The position numbers were made by a program, and so were the translations under genes. Of a DNA stretch of 61,962 nt, positions 53,882-61,962 are shown piece after piece (position 1 is the first letter of the stretch; each line of letters starts with the position of its first letter). The stretch comes from Sphingobacterium alimentarium (lineage in GTDB: Bacteria > Bacteroidota > Bacteroidia > Sphingobacteriales > Sphingobacteriaceae), in assembly GCF_004342685.1 (NCBI RefSeq), contig NZ_SMBZ01000012.1:1-61962 (forward strand), written 5' to 3'. The notes beneath the pieces are model-generated. The model had not been told where the DNA came from. It did no database searches and worked only from the letters and a program-made list of their open reading frames with translations.

Positions 53882-53902
53882 GCATTCCGAATCCACATTT
53901 TT
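53863..53902. terminator. Bidirectional terminator, FUSC gene / fucosidase
   Basis: ATTCGGAATACC pairs with GGCATTCCGAAT (one mismatch) around TTATTA and is followed by ACATTTTTC. The stop codon of the FUSC gene lies in the loop. Confidence 0.75.
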
Positions 53903-55729
53903 CTATAAGTTACTTTCGATAGCTTTCACTTCTTCTTTGTGTAACTCTATCGGTTTATCTAATAGCACTGCGATAACAGTCATGTGCTCATCTAAACGAT
54001 CTGCGGGCACATCGATATAGATAATTCCAGGTCTATCAGACCAATACAACTTATTATAAATTTTGTGATTAATCATGAACCCATCTCCTACAATACGTAT
54101 TCTAGATATGGCGTTTTTTATTCCTTTCAAGGCAATAGGACCTGTTGGTTTACCCTCTACAAATAAGTAAAGCGTCTGCTTATCCGGTGACAATGCTGAG
54201 TAACCTGCATAGTGATTTTTATCTATGCCTTTATTGGCATTATGAAACACTTCCGCGTGCTTCTTAATCCAATCCTTTGATTGTTCTGACTTAAATTCAT
54301 AATCTTCATGTATCTGACTACCATCCTCGTTAATAACAAATTGTAGCAAATTATCACCAAAGTAAGTGCGCTGAACTAAAAGTGGAATTAGCTTATTGAT
54401 ATCTTGCATGTTCAAAATAGTGTAACGATCAATAGGAAGCGACATTCTTCGTACATCAAAAGAAGGTTTATCTTCAAAATCTATCGCTAATACAGTGACA
54501 TCCTTATCAAAATCTGAGTCAGACAAAGGCACCTTCAAATCATATCCGTTGTAGTCAAAATCAAGATTAGATAATGTATTCAAATTTCGAATAGCCGTAG
54601 GTTTAGATCCTAAACTAAATAAATTAAAACTGTTTTTCTCCGCATCAAGATATACAAACATCGTCTTACCATCTTTGGAGAAAGCTGTTTTTTCATTGGT
54701 ATACCTAAATGCTACTCATGCTCTTGTTCCATATACAGCTTCTTTATATTTACTTGTCCATGTACCCAGTTCTTTGAGAATAGCCACTTGCTCTTCGGGA
54801 ATTGTTCCGTCAGCTTTGGGACCAATGTCAAGCAATAAATTACCCCCCATAGAAATACAATCCACCAATGTTCGAATTATCATATTTGGTGTTTTATATT
54901 TCCTATCGAATGGGTGATATCCCCACGAATCATTCATCGTATAACACAACTCCCAATAACGACTTTGCGGACGCACCACAGGAATTCCCTGCTCGGGAGT
55001 TTCATAGTCCCCATGATGATTGAGTCGCGAGTTAATAATAATATTTGGATTGTATTTGCGTAATAAAGCCAGACTTTGTTCAGCTTTCCATTCTTCGGAT
55101 GAATGTTCCCAATCACCGTCAAACCATAATAAATCAGGCTTAAATTGTTGAGATAGCTCTTTTAATTGGGTTTGGTAAAAATCAACAAATGCCCCCCAAC
55201 GTTTTGTATCTTCTTGTACAATATATCGCTTTTGCGTACGTGTTTTAATATTATAATCTGGATGACTCCAATCGGGTAATGAATAGTATAACCCTGTTTT
55301 CAAACCTTGTTTTTTGATTGCAGCGACAAATGGTGATAAAACATCTTGCTTAGCCATAGCATCCTTCACTGTCGTCAAGCCACTTTTCCCTTTGCTATCC
55401 CAAAGCGCGATACCATCATGATGCTTTGACGTAATTACTGTATATTTTGCACCAGATTCTTTGATTAAAGAAGCCCATTCTTGTGGATTATATTTCTCTG
55501 CAGTAAAACCATCCAGTTGTTTTAGGTAATTATCATGGCTAATATAATTATTGAAAAATGACCAAGATTCAGATATGCCATCTACGGCATAAATTCTCCA
55601 ATGAATGAAAATACCCAACTTGGCATCATCAAACCATTCCATCTTTTTTGATTCGGCAGGTTTCACGTCTTGTGCTAACGTAGGAAGGGCAAATAAGCAG
55701 GACAAAACTGCCAAAAGTTTCTTTTTCAT
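53903..55729 (-). pseudogene. Alpha-L-fucosidase (GH29) with in-frame TGA
   Basis: Exported GH29 fucosidase, read from the ATG at 55729 (signal peptide LSCLFALPTLAQ). The catalytic part has DDAKLGIFIHWRIYAV, SKHHDGIAL and the nucleophile region LLWFDGDWEHS. After EAVYGTRA (codon 337) a TGA stands where relatives have Gly (GGA would restore it); reading on in the same frame gives VAFRYTNEK and then 252 further residues, ending at 53903, with two repeated C-terminal beta-sandwich blocks (FSKDGKTMFVYLD and LSPDKQTLYLFVEGKP). No other lesion is present. The gene is a nonsense pseudogene, a sequencing error, or rarely read through. An ATG at 54661 could start the second part alone but lacks any signal. 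Confidence 0.85.
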
Positions 55730-55800
55730 AACATGATATTGGTTATTGTTTAAAAATAAGGATTTCGAGAGGACAAACAGCAATAATGAATACAAAATCG

Positions 55801-55808
55801 TAGTTTTG
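55801..55808 (+). promoter_or_regulatory. -7 box of rnhA
   Basis: TAGTTTTG, an exact TAnnTTTG match, ending six bases before the ATG at 55815. The message would be almost leaderless. Confidence 0.6.
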
Positions 55809-55814
55809 TAGTCA

Positions 55815-56318
55815 ATGATTGAATTATATACTGACGGCGCTTCGAGTGGAAATCCAGGACCAGGTGGGTATGGAACTATATTGCGAACTATATACACGGG
55901 GACGAATCCAGAATTTCAAGGCAAACTTATCGAAAAAGAATTTTCAGGCGGTTACCGCAGAACGACCAACAACCGCATGGAATTGATGGCTGTTATCGTC
56001 GGCTTGGAAGCCTTAAAGAATATAAAACAAAAAGTAACTATCTATTCGGATTCAAAATATTTCATTGATGCTATTGACAAAAAATGGATCAACGGCTGGA
56101 TTCAGAAAGGTTTTGCTGGCAAGAAAAACAAAGACTTGTGGATGCGATTGATGCAGTCCTACAAATTGCACGATGTGAAGTTGGTTTGGGTGAAAGGTCA
56201 TGCGGGACATGCTTTAAATGAGCGCTGCGATAAATTAGCCGTAGCAGCATCAAAAGATCCTCTGAAGTGGCAAATTGACTCCGTTTTTGAAATGGAAGAG
56301 AAGCAGGGATTGTTGTAA
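55815..56318 (+). CDS. rnhA: Ribonuclease HI
   Basis: Cleaves the RNA strand of RNA-DNA hybrids. The 167-residue protein has the catalytic carboxylates in [15 protein letters not shown] (Asp7), NNRMELMAV (Glu), YSDSKYF (Asp) and NERCDKLAV (Asp), with the DNA-binding handle region [19 protein letters not shown]. The ATG is just behind a promoter box. It is divergent from the fucosidase gene. The C-terminus is about ten residues longer than E. coli RnhA. Confidence 0.95.
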   Translation: MIELYTDGASSGNPGPGGYGTILRTIYTGTNPEFQGKLIEKEFSGGYRRTTNNRMELMAVIVGLEALKNIKQKVTIYSDSKYFIDAIDKKWINGWIQKGFAGKKNKDLWMRLMQSYKLHDVKLVWVKGHAGHALNERCDKLAVAASKDPLKWQIDSVFEMEEKQGLL

Positions 56319-56353
56319 AATTTAGTATATTTAAGTTTCAAAGGTTACACTTT

Positions 56354-57147
56354 ATGAGACCTTTTATATATTTATATTTGATTTTATCTCTTTACAGTTG
56401 CAGTCCCTCGCAAAAGACAAATCAACAGAAATCAAGCGATGCTCTTGCAAGCCACGATAGTGCATTGACAAAGTTGAGATTACATTATGTACATCTCTCT
56501 ACCATCGACTCTAGTGTTTATTTATTTGATATATCGCAAAATTATATCGGCATTCGACGTCAGCATCAAAATCTTCTCTCTCTCCACGAATCTATAGAAA
56601 AGCTAAAAGACCTACTACCAAAATATTTCAGTGCTTATCATTCATCCACATTTAATCTTGGATTTCGGGGTGGTATATTATCGCAATACAATTTTAAATT
56701 TAATCAAAAAGAAGTGAGCGATTTTTTAGGAAGGAACCAAAGTCATGAATTATCACTGAATGCACTATTAAATCAAGTTTTATTTATTCCAACTTCAAAG
56801 ATGAGATAAATCCCATATTTAAACCTTATGGTTATATGATTCATCAATTTTCCAATGAAAAAGTTGATTTCGATTTTAAAGCAGAAGAAAGTTCATCCAC
56901 AGATTCCATTACTTTTTCACCAAAGTTTTTCATAGGATTCCTGAATATTACGATGATAAATACACAGCTTAAAACTTTAAAACCAGAGGATCATCAGTGT
57001 CTGGACAAAGTCGACGACCTTTCCTATGAATCTGAGGTACGGGAAATGAGGGACAATTCCACAAATCCTGGTAGAATTAGATGCGTGTATGAACCATTTT
57101 ATGTCCTTAATTTTTCAGGTATTGAAATGAATCCTTTTTGTAAATAA
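56354..57147 (+). pseudogene. Lipoprotein gene with a frameshift
   Basis: The first frame (56354-56809) begins with a lipoprotein signal (LILSLYSCSPS, Cys16) and ends in TSKMR-stop. A second frame, shifted by one base, is open from about 56750 to 57147 and continues as YSNFKDEINPIFKPYGYMIH. Joining the frames near 56780-56800, in the GTTTTATTTATT run, gives one protein of about 264 residues. So the two pieces are one gene with a single-base frameshift, from mutation or a sequencing error. I do not recognise a domain. The second frame could start at its ATG (56836), but it has no signal peptide. Confidence 0.7.
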
Positions 57148-57157
57148 CTAAGAAATC

Positions 57158-57637
57158 ATGCTCAAACAATCTTTTGCCCCTATCCTTCCTCTAAAGCCTA
57201 GAATCTTAATATTGGGATCTTTGCCCGGTGATTTATCAATCGCAAAAAACCAATATTATGCCCATCCACAAAATCGTTTCTGGAAAATATTGTTTGCTCT
57301 ATTCGGAAAGGAATTTTCAACGGATTACGCACAAAGAATAGCACTGATAAAAGAAAACCAAATTGCGCTGTGGGATGTCTGTGCTTCGGCAATACGTCCC
57401 GGAAGCATGGATACAGCGATTTCGGAAGTGATTCCTAACCCCATCCCTCTATTATTAACACAACATCCCACTATTACAAAAATTATATTCAACGGTCAGA
57501 AGGCTCAAAAACTTTTTGATAAGTATTTTCAAAAGCAAGATAACCTCAGCTATATCACCTTACCGAGTAGCAGTCCTGCCAATGCACAATTCTCTATAGA
57601 TAAACTCTTGCAACATTGGGAAATTATCAAAATTTAG
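57158..57637 (+). CDS. Hypoxanthine-DNA glycosylase (UDG family 6)
   Basis: A 159-residue DNA repair glycosylase that removes deaminated bases. It follows the DNA-deoxyinosine glycosylase pattern: LILGSLPGDLSI, then NQYYAHPQNRFWKIL, the NGQKA segment and the final LPSSSPANAQFS. The Asn in YYAHPQN is the active-site residue of the family. Members remove hypoxanthine rather than uracil. It begins 10 bases after the frameshifted lipoprotein gene. Confidence 0.87.
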   Translation: MLKQSFAPILPLKPRILILGSLPGDLSIAKNQYYAHPQNRFWKILFALFGKEFSTDYAQRIALIKENQIALWDVCASAIRPGSMDTAISEVIPNPIPLLLTQHPTITKIIFNGQKAQKLFDKYFQKQDNLSYITLPSSSPANAQFSIDKLLQHWEIIKI

Positions 57638-57697
57638 TCCTGGAAAACTGCCTGACAGTGTTTGTAAAAAACTTTCGCTATAATCATCTGCTTTGAT

Positions 57698-57705
57698 TAT
57701 TTTTG
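57698..57705 (+). promoter_or_regulatory. -7 box of purM
   Basis: TATTTTTG fits TAnnTTTG; it ends 7 bases before the ATG at 57713, so the leader is only a few bases long. Confidence 0.55.
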
Positions 57706-57712
57706 TGGCAAG

Positions 57713-58891
57713 ATGTCAGACTTAAAATACAACCAAAGAGGTGTATCCGCTGGGAAAGAGGATGTACACAACGCCATAAAAAATATCGACAAAGGTTTAT
57801 TTCCAAAAGCTTTTTGTAAAATCATCCCCGATATATTGGGTGGTGATGAACAATGGTGCAACATTATGCATGCAGATGGTGCTGGTACAAAATCGTCTTT
57901 AGCCTATGTGTACTGGAAAGAAACTGGAGATATCTCTGTTTGGAAAGGTATTGCTCAAGATGCCATCATTATGAACCTAGATGACTTATTGTGCGTGGGA
58001 GCAATTGATAATATCATCTTATCGTCGACTATCGGTCGTAACAAAAACAACATTCCAGGTGAAGTAATCGCTGAAATCATCAACGGTACAGAAGAAATTT
58101 TGGCCGAATTGCGTGAAATGGGTGTAGGTATCTACTCTACAGGTGGCGAAACTGCCGATGTAGGTGACCTGGTACGCACGATCATTGTGGATAGTACCGT
58201 GACTTGCCGCATGAAACGCGAAGACGTGATTTCGAATCATAAAATCAAGCCGGGAAATGTCATTGTGGGTCTAGCTTCATACGGAAAAGCGACTTACGAA
58301 AAAGAATACAATGGCGGAATGGGATCCAATGGATTGACTTCGGCGCGTCATGATGTATTCAGCAAATATATAGCAGAGAAATATCCTGAGAGCTTTGATC
58401 CAGCTGTACCATACGACTTGGTATTTGCCGGTGGTAAAGCTTTGACAGACGTAATCACATCAGAGACAGGTGAAGAAGTGACTGCGGGCAAACTGGTATT
58501 ATCACCAACGCGTACATACGCTCCTGTTATCAAACAAATATTGGACAAATACCGCGCACAAATTGATGGAATGGTACACTGTTCGGGAGGTGCACAGACG
58601 AAAGTACTTCACTTTGTGGACAATGTGCATGTCATCAAAGACAACTTGTTTCCTATTCCTCCACTTTTTGAACTAATCCAAAAAGAATCGAATACAGATT
58701 GGCAAGAAATGTACAAAGTGTTCAACATGGGTCACCGCATGGAATTATATGTTTCGGAAGAGATTGCGCAAGACATCATTGCGATTTCTGAGTCTTTCGG
58801 TATTCCAGCACAGATCGTGGGTCGTGTCGAAGCTGCTGACAGCAAAAAAGTCACTGTACAATCGCCATACGGCACATTTATATACGAATAA
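57713..58891 (+). CDS. purM: Phosphoribosylformylglycinamidine cyclo-ligase
   Basis: AIR synthetase, fifth step of purine synthesis: closes the imidazole ring with ATP. The 392-residue protein shows the PurM-type signatures YNQRGVSAGKEDV, HADGAGTKSSLAYVY, IYSTGGETADVGDL and GGMVHCSGGAQTK-like MVHCSGGAQT. It is longer than the about 345 residues of E. coli PurM, as is usual for Bacteroidetes. A promoter box is directly upstream. The protease gene follows after nine bases. Confidence 0.93.
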   Translation: MSDLKYNQRGVSAGKEDVHNAIKNIDKGLFPKAFCKIIPDILGGDEQWCNIMHADGAGTKSSLAYVYWKETGDISVWKGIAQDAIIMNLDDLLCVGAIDNIILSSTIGRNKNNIPGEVIAEIINGTEEILAELREMGVGIYSTGGETADVGDLVRTIIVDSTVTCRMKREDVISNHKIKPGNVIVGLASYGKATYEKEYNGGMGSNGLTSARHDVFSKYIAEKYPESFDPAVPYDLVFAGGKALTDVITSETGEEVTAGKLVLSPTRTYAPVIKQILDKYRAQIDGMVHCSGGAQTKVLHFVDNVHVIKDNLFPIPPLFELIQKESNTDWQEMYKVFNMGHRMELYVSEEIAQDIIAISESFGIPAQIVGRVEAADSKKVTVQSPYGTFIYE

Positions 58892-58900
58892 TATTTTCTA

Positions 58901-59332
58901 GTGAAGGAGAAGCTTATCATCGGTCGTGTAGAGATTATTGATCTTCCTGAGTTCGGGATGTACAATATCGAAGCCAAGATTGATACCGGAGCGGACACTT
59001 CAGTTTTACATTGTGAGGATTTTGTCGTCACCGAAAAAGATGATAAGCGTTTTATTACTTGTCACATTCGGCCGCATTTGGAAGACGAAGAAATCCTCAC
59101 CATTACTTTTCCGATACACCGCGAACGCGTAGTCAAAAGTTCATTTGGGCAAACCGAAACCAGACATATATTTCTTACAAAAATCAGGATGTTTGACCAG
59201 CTATATGATATCAAATTGTCGCTACGTGATCGATCTTCCATGTCATACCCTATGTTATTAGGTAGAAATTTTATTAGCAAAAAATTTCTTGTAGATGTTT
59301 CTAAAAAGAATTTAGCATCCAACTCCTTCTAA
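58901..59332 (+). CDS. Retropepsin-like RimB/Zn_protease family protein
   Basis: A 143-residue protein of the family PF05618 (DUF785), earlier called putative ATP-dependent zinc protease but with a retropepsin fold. The aspartic-protease-like motif AKIDTGADTSVLHC is at about 25-38, followed by PMLLGRNFI near the end. It has a GTG start at 58901, only nine bases after purM. RimB relatives in Pseudomonas work with RimK on glutamate tails of ribosomal protein S6. RimK is the next gene (57 bases away), so the same role is likely. Confidence 0.85.
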   Translation: MKEKLIIGRVEIIDLPEFGMYNIEAKIDTGADTSVLHCEDFVVTEKDDKRFITCHIRPHLEDEEILTITFPIHRERVVKSSFGQTETRHIFLTKIRMFDQLYDIKLSLRDRSSMSYPMLLGRNFISKKFLVDVSKKNLASNSF

Positions 59333-59389
59333 TATCAAAACTAATTATAGAGTTCTCTTGTTTTATAATAAACACTAATACGCATATTT

Positions 59390-60325
59390 GTGAAAATAGC
59401 AGTCTTATCGACAAACAAAAACATCTATTCGACACGACGTCTGGTAGAAGCAGCAATAGCACGAGGGCATGAATGTATCGTCATGGATCATAGTAAATGC
59501 TATGTGGGAATACAACAAGGTAAACCGAGTATTCATTATAAAGGACAAGACATCAATAATATCGATGCCATCATTCCGCGTATTGGAAGCTCTGTAACAT
59601 TTTATGGATCAGCAATCGTCAGACAATTTGAGGTCATGGATGTCATCTCCGCGAATCCGAGTCAAGCGATTACGCGCTCTAGAGATAAACTGCGTTGCAT
59701 GCAAATCCTTTCGGGTGCAGGCTTAGGCTTACCGACTACAGGATTTGCTCGTATGGCATCGGATGTTGACGACCTCATCGACATGGTGGGCGGCGCACCC
59801 TTGGTGATCAAATTACTCGAAGGCACGCAAGGTATCGGCGTAGTATTGGCAGAGACGAAGAAAGCAGCATCATCTGTGATTGAAGCATTCTATGGGTTGG
59901 GAAATAATATTTTAATCCAAGAATACATCAAAGAAGCAAAAGGTTCGGATATACGTGCTTTTGTGGTAGATGGCAAGGTCGTAGGTGCAATGAAACGTAC
60001 AGCCAAAGAAGGTGAGTTTCGTTCCAACTTGCATCGCGGTGGCTCTGCAGAGATCATTAAATTGACGCGTAAGGAAAGAGAAACGGCAGTAGCAGCAGCC
60101 AAAGCTATGGGACTGACCGTAGCGGGCGTGGATATGCTTCAATCTTCCCGAGGACCTTTGATATTGGAGGTCAATTCTTCACCGGGTCTAGAAGGGATAG
60201 AAAATGCGACAAGCAAAGATATCGCAGCAGAAATCATCAAGTACTTGGAACGTCAATACGATTTCAAACAACAAAATAAGCCGACTACGGCAAAACGTAA
60301 AGTAAAAAAAGAAAGCAAGCTGTAA
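59390..60325 (+). CDS. rimK: RimK-type alpha-L-glutamate ligase
   Basis: ATP-grasp ligase that adds glutamate residues to the C-terminus of ribosomal protein S6 (and can make poly-alpha-glutamate). The 311-residue protein begins [21 protein letters not shown], with ATP-grasp motifs [39 protein letters not shown] and [20 protein letters not shown]. It starts with GTG. It follows the RimB-like protease gene by 57 bases. The stop codon lies in the loop of the terminator. Confidence 0.9.
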   Translation: MKIAVLSTNKNIYSTRRLVEAAIARGHECIVMDHSKCYVGIQQGKPSIHYKGQDINNIDAIIPRIGSSVTFYGSAIVRQFEVMDVISANPSQAITRSRDKLRCMQILSGAGLGLPTTGFARMASDVDDLIDMVGGAPLVIKLLEGTQGIGVVLAETKKAASSVIEAFYGLGNNILIQEYIKEAKGSDIRAFVVDGKVVGAMKRTAKEGEFRSNLHRGGSAEIIKLTRKERETAVAAAKAMGLTVAGVDMLQSSRGPLILEVNSSPGLEGIENATSKDIAAEIIKYLERQYDFKQQNKPTTAKRKVKKESKL

Positions 60326-60345
60326 TAGCTTGCTTTCTTTTTTTA
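60309..60345. terminator. Bidirectional terminator, rimK / mnmA
   Basis: AAGAAAGCAAGCT pairs with AGCTTGCTTTCTT around GTAAT, with A-run and T-run flanks, between convergent rimK and mnmA. Confidence 0.88.
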
Positions 60346-60364
60346 TCTATCAAAGACTTCTTCC

Positions 60365-61456
60365 CTATTTCATCAAAAATCCGCCACCTAATAGATCGTT
60401 TCCTTCATAGAATACGGCAGATTGTCCCGGTGCTATTCCTTTTACCGCATGTGGAAAATCCACTTGCATTTTGTCACCATGTTGTGTTAATATGGATTGT
60501 GCACCTGCATCTTTGTAGCGAATTTTGGTAACAGCCTCCATCGGTTGATCCAAAGAAGCATATTTCACCAAATTAATATCTCGCACCCATGCTTGTGTTT
60601 TTTCTAACTCATGCTCCTCGCCCAACACTACAGAATTACTCTCCGGCAATATCTCAATCACAAACATTGGCTTGCCCAAAGCAATACCCAAGCCCTTGCG
60701 TTGACCTATTGTGAAGTAAGGATAACCGATATGTTGACCTACCACAGTGCCATCTGAAAGGATAAAATTACCAGGGCCAATTTCTTGATCCAAACTTGGT
60801 CTTTTGTTTCTTAAGAAATCACGATAGTCATTATTCGGCACGAAACATATTTCATAGCTCTCCGATTTGTTGGCCAATTCATGTTGTCCCATTTCCAATG
60901 CCATTTGCTTGATTTCGGACTTCCTGAACGATCCCAAAGGAAATTGGGTACGTGCCAAGTTCTCTTGTGATACTCCCCACAGCACGTAGGATTGATCCTT
61001 GTGCTCATCCAAACCTTTGGAGATCACATAGCGACCATTATCGTGTTGTCTAATATTGGCATAGTGTCCTGTTGCAATAAATTCACAATCCAATTTATCA
61101 GCACGCTTGATTAACGCTTCCCATTTGATATGCGTATTACACAATACGCATGGATTAGGCGTACGTCCAGCGATATATTCCTCCACGAAATTATCAATCA
61201 CATAATCGCCAAACTCATTTCTTATATCCAGTATATAATGGGGGAATCCATAGCTCACAGCCAGTGAACGAGCATCATTGATACTGTCCAGACTACAGCA
61301 GCCTGTCTCCTTCGATGATCCACCAGAACTTGCATAATCCCATGTCTTCATCGTAATACCGATCACCTCGTAGCCCTGCTCGTGCAACATTACTGCCGCG
61401 ACCGAACTATCCACGCCTCCACTCATCGCGACCAATACTCTACCCTTTTTACTCAT
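60365..61456 (-). CDS. mnmA: tRNA-uridine 2-sulfurtransferase
   Basis: Puts sulfur on C2 of wobble uridine 34 in tRNA-Lys, -Glu and -Gln. The 363-residue protein has the PP-loop MSGGVDSS (11-18), the catalytic Cys103 in NPCVLCN (with Cys106) and the persulfide Cys204 in YEICFVPNNDYRDF. GQRKGLGIALGKP belongs to the central domain. Sulfur probably comes from a cysteine desulfurase elsewhere. The gene converges on rimK; the tRNA-Phe array lies to the right. Confidence 0.96.
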   Translation of the reverse strand: MSKKGRVLVAMSGGVDSSVAAVMLHEQGYEVIGITMKTWDYASSGGSSKETGCCSLDSINDARSLAVSYGFPHYILDIRNEFGDYVIDNFVEEYIAGRTPNPCVLCNTHIKWEALIKRADKLDCEFIATGHYANIRQHDNGRYVISKGLDEHKDQSYVLWGVSQENLARTQFPLGSFRKSEIKQMALEMGQHELANKSESYEICFVPNNDYRDFLRNKRPSLDQEIGPGNFILSDGTVVGQHIGYPYFTIGQRKGLGIALGKPMFVIEILPESNSVVLGEEHELEKTQAWVRDINLVKYASLDQPMEAVTKIRYKDAGAQSILTQHGDKMQVDFPHAVKGIAPGQSAVFYEGNDLLGGGFLMK

Positions 61457-61600
61457 AACAAAATATTAAAGTGCAAAGATACCCTTATTTCATCTATTAA
61501 CGTGTTTATTTCATGTAATTTTATCTCAATCAAAATCAACGATTTGGAAATTTCAATAAAAATAATTAGCCGTATTGTTTCAGATTTCAAAAAAAGAAGC

Positions 61601-61608
61601 TACATTTG
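61601..61608 (+). promoter_or_regulatory. -7 box of the tRNA-Phe array
   Basis: TACATTTG fits TAnnTTTG, with TTTC 19 bases upstream (61578-61581), 35 bases before the first tRNA. Confidence 0.65.
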
Positions 61609-61643
61609 CAACGCAACGAAGGATAATTCAATGCATAAAAAAC

Positions 61644-61719
61644 GGTGCCATAGCTCAGTTGGTAGAGCAAAGGACTGAAAATCCTTGTGTCGCTGGTTCG
61701 AATCCAGCTGGCACCACCA
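61644..61719 (+). tRNA. tRNA-Phe (GAA), copy 1
   Basis: Acceptor arms GGTGCCA/TGGCACC, D-loop AGCTCAGTTGGTAGAGC, anticodon stem AAGGA/TCCTT with loop CTGAAAA (anticodon GAA), T-loop GGTTCGAATCC, discriminator A, and an encoded CCA. It is the first of three identical copies. Confidence 0.97.
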
Positions 61720-61759
61720 TAAAAACTGAAAGTAACAGTTTCCAAACAAAAACTTGAAA

Positions 61760-61835
61760 GGTGCCATAGCTCAGTTGGTAGAGCAAAGGACTGAAAATCC
61801 TTGTGTCGCTGGTTCGAATCCAGCTGGCACCACCA
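61760..61835 (+). tRNA. tRNA-Phe (GAA), copy 2
   Basis: Identical in sequence to copy 1, 116 bases downstream. The 40-base spacer holds an AACTG/CAGTT hairpin and is repeated after this copy. Confidence 0.97.
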
Positions 61836-61876
61836 CAAAAAACTGAAAGTAACAGTTTCCAAACAAAAACTTGAAA

Positions 61877-61952
61877 GGTGCCATAGCTCAGTTGGTAGAG
61901 CAAAGGACTGAAAATCCTTGTGTCGCTGGTTCGAATCCAGCTGGCACCACCA
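61877..61952 (+). tRNA. tRNA-Phe (GAA), copy 3
   Basis: Identical to copies 1 and 2, 117 bases after copy 2. The window ends 10 bases later, so the array may go on. Confidence 0.97.
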
Positions 61953-61962
61953 CAAAAAAGGG

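Larger units (their letters stand above)
61644..61952 (+). repeat. Tandem repeat of tRNA-Phe units
   Basis: Three units of 116-117 bases, each a tRNA plus spacer. The spacers are almost the same: one has CATAAAAACTG where the other has CACAAAAAACTG. The repeat is therefore a recent tandem amplification of tRNA plus spacer. Confidence 0.9.

Noticed and set aside
54716..54718. TGA in the fucosidase as a selenocysteine codon
   Set aside because: Relatives have glycine here, the site is not catalytic, and no SECIS-like hairpin or selenium genes are visible.
61587..61955. Open frames of 60-122 codons across the tRNA-Phe array, on both strands
   Set aside because: They are translations of the tRNA genes and their antisense (the well-known spurious CQLDSNQRHKDFQ type), repeated with the array.

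Overview
The window looks like chromosomal DNA of a Bacteroidetes bacterium, most likely family Sphingobacteriaceae (Sphingobacterium or a close relative). The evidence is two tandem SusC/SusD pairs, promoter boxes of the Bacteroidetes form TAnnTTTG (some with an upstream TTTG about 19 bases away), few Shine-Dalgarno sequences, and typical family members such as Bacteroidetes-type ParC, FabV, acyl-ACP desaturase, NDH-2 and a sphingolipid-type fatty acid hydroxylase. No phage, plasmid, CRISPR array or full insertion sequence is visible. Most genes are housekeeping.

Layout. 0.1-6 kb: DUF3467 protein and M42 peptidase, lgt, a Bcr/CflA exporter, aroQ, and a RemB/Wzi-like outer-membrane barrel. 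6.5-9.3 kb: murI converging on sufE-sufS, with a 187-bp miniature inverted-repeat element (MITE) in the terminator between them. 9.4-25.6 kb: acyl-ACP desaturase, ndh, a PolX-like protein, 2-hydroxyacid dehydrogenase, DUF1080 lipoprotein, fabV, dps and an aldo/keto reductase, a long RluA-type pseudouridine synthase, a Crp/pentapeptide/L,D-transpeptidase cluster, dinB and a Zn/Cd P-type ATPase. 25.6-29.7 kb: fatty acid hydroxylase, parC, msrA. 29.8-41.7 kb: NlpC/P60 peptidase, dipeptide epimerase and two SusC/SusD pairs, followed by the second MITE copy. 42-48.6 kb: SDR, SulP transporter and an arginine cluster (GNAT, argG, GNAT, argC) read leftwards, preceded by a structured RNA-like locus. 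48.8-57.6 kb: a small membrane protein, porin, lpxB, an unknown exported protein, a phosphatase-family hydrolase, a FUSC-like protein, an alpha-L-fucosidase broken by an in-frame TGA, rnhA, a frameshifted lipoprotein and a hypoxanthine-DNA glycosylase. 57.7-62 kb: purM, a RimB-like protease with RimK, mnmA, and three tandem tRNA-Phe genes.

How the genes fit together. sufS/sufE supply sulfur for Fe-S clusters. The NlpC/P60 peptidase and dipeptide epimerase form a known murein-peptide pair and run with only 45 bases into the first SusC/SusD pair, which suggests an uptake and breakdown operon for peptidoglycan peptides. The arginine cluster starts with an unusual acetyltransferase that may make the N-acyl-glutamate. 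RimK and the retropepsin-like protein probably add and remove glutamate tails on ribosomal protein S6.

The most notable observation is the MITE. Two copies about 97% identical, with 15-bp perfect terminal inverted repeats and 8-bp target duplications, both sit in the loop of a rho-independent terminator between convergent genes. Each copy carries its own terminator hairpin. The second is the candidate structured RNA at about 48.38-48.60 kb.
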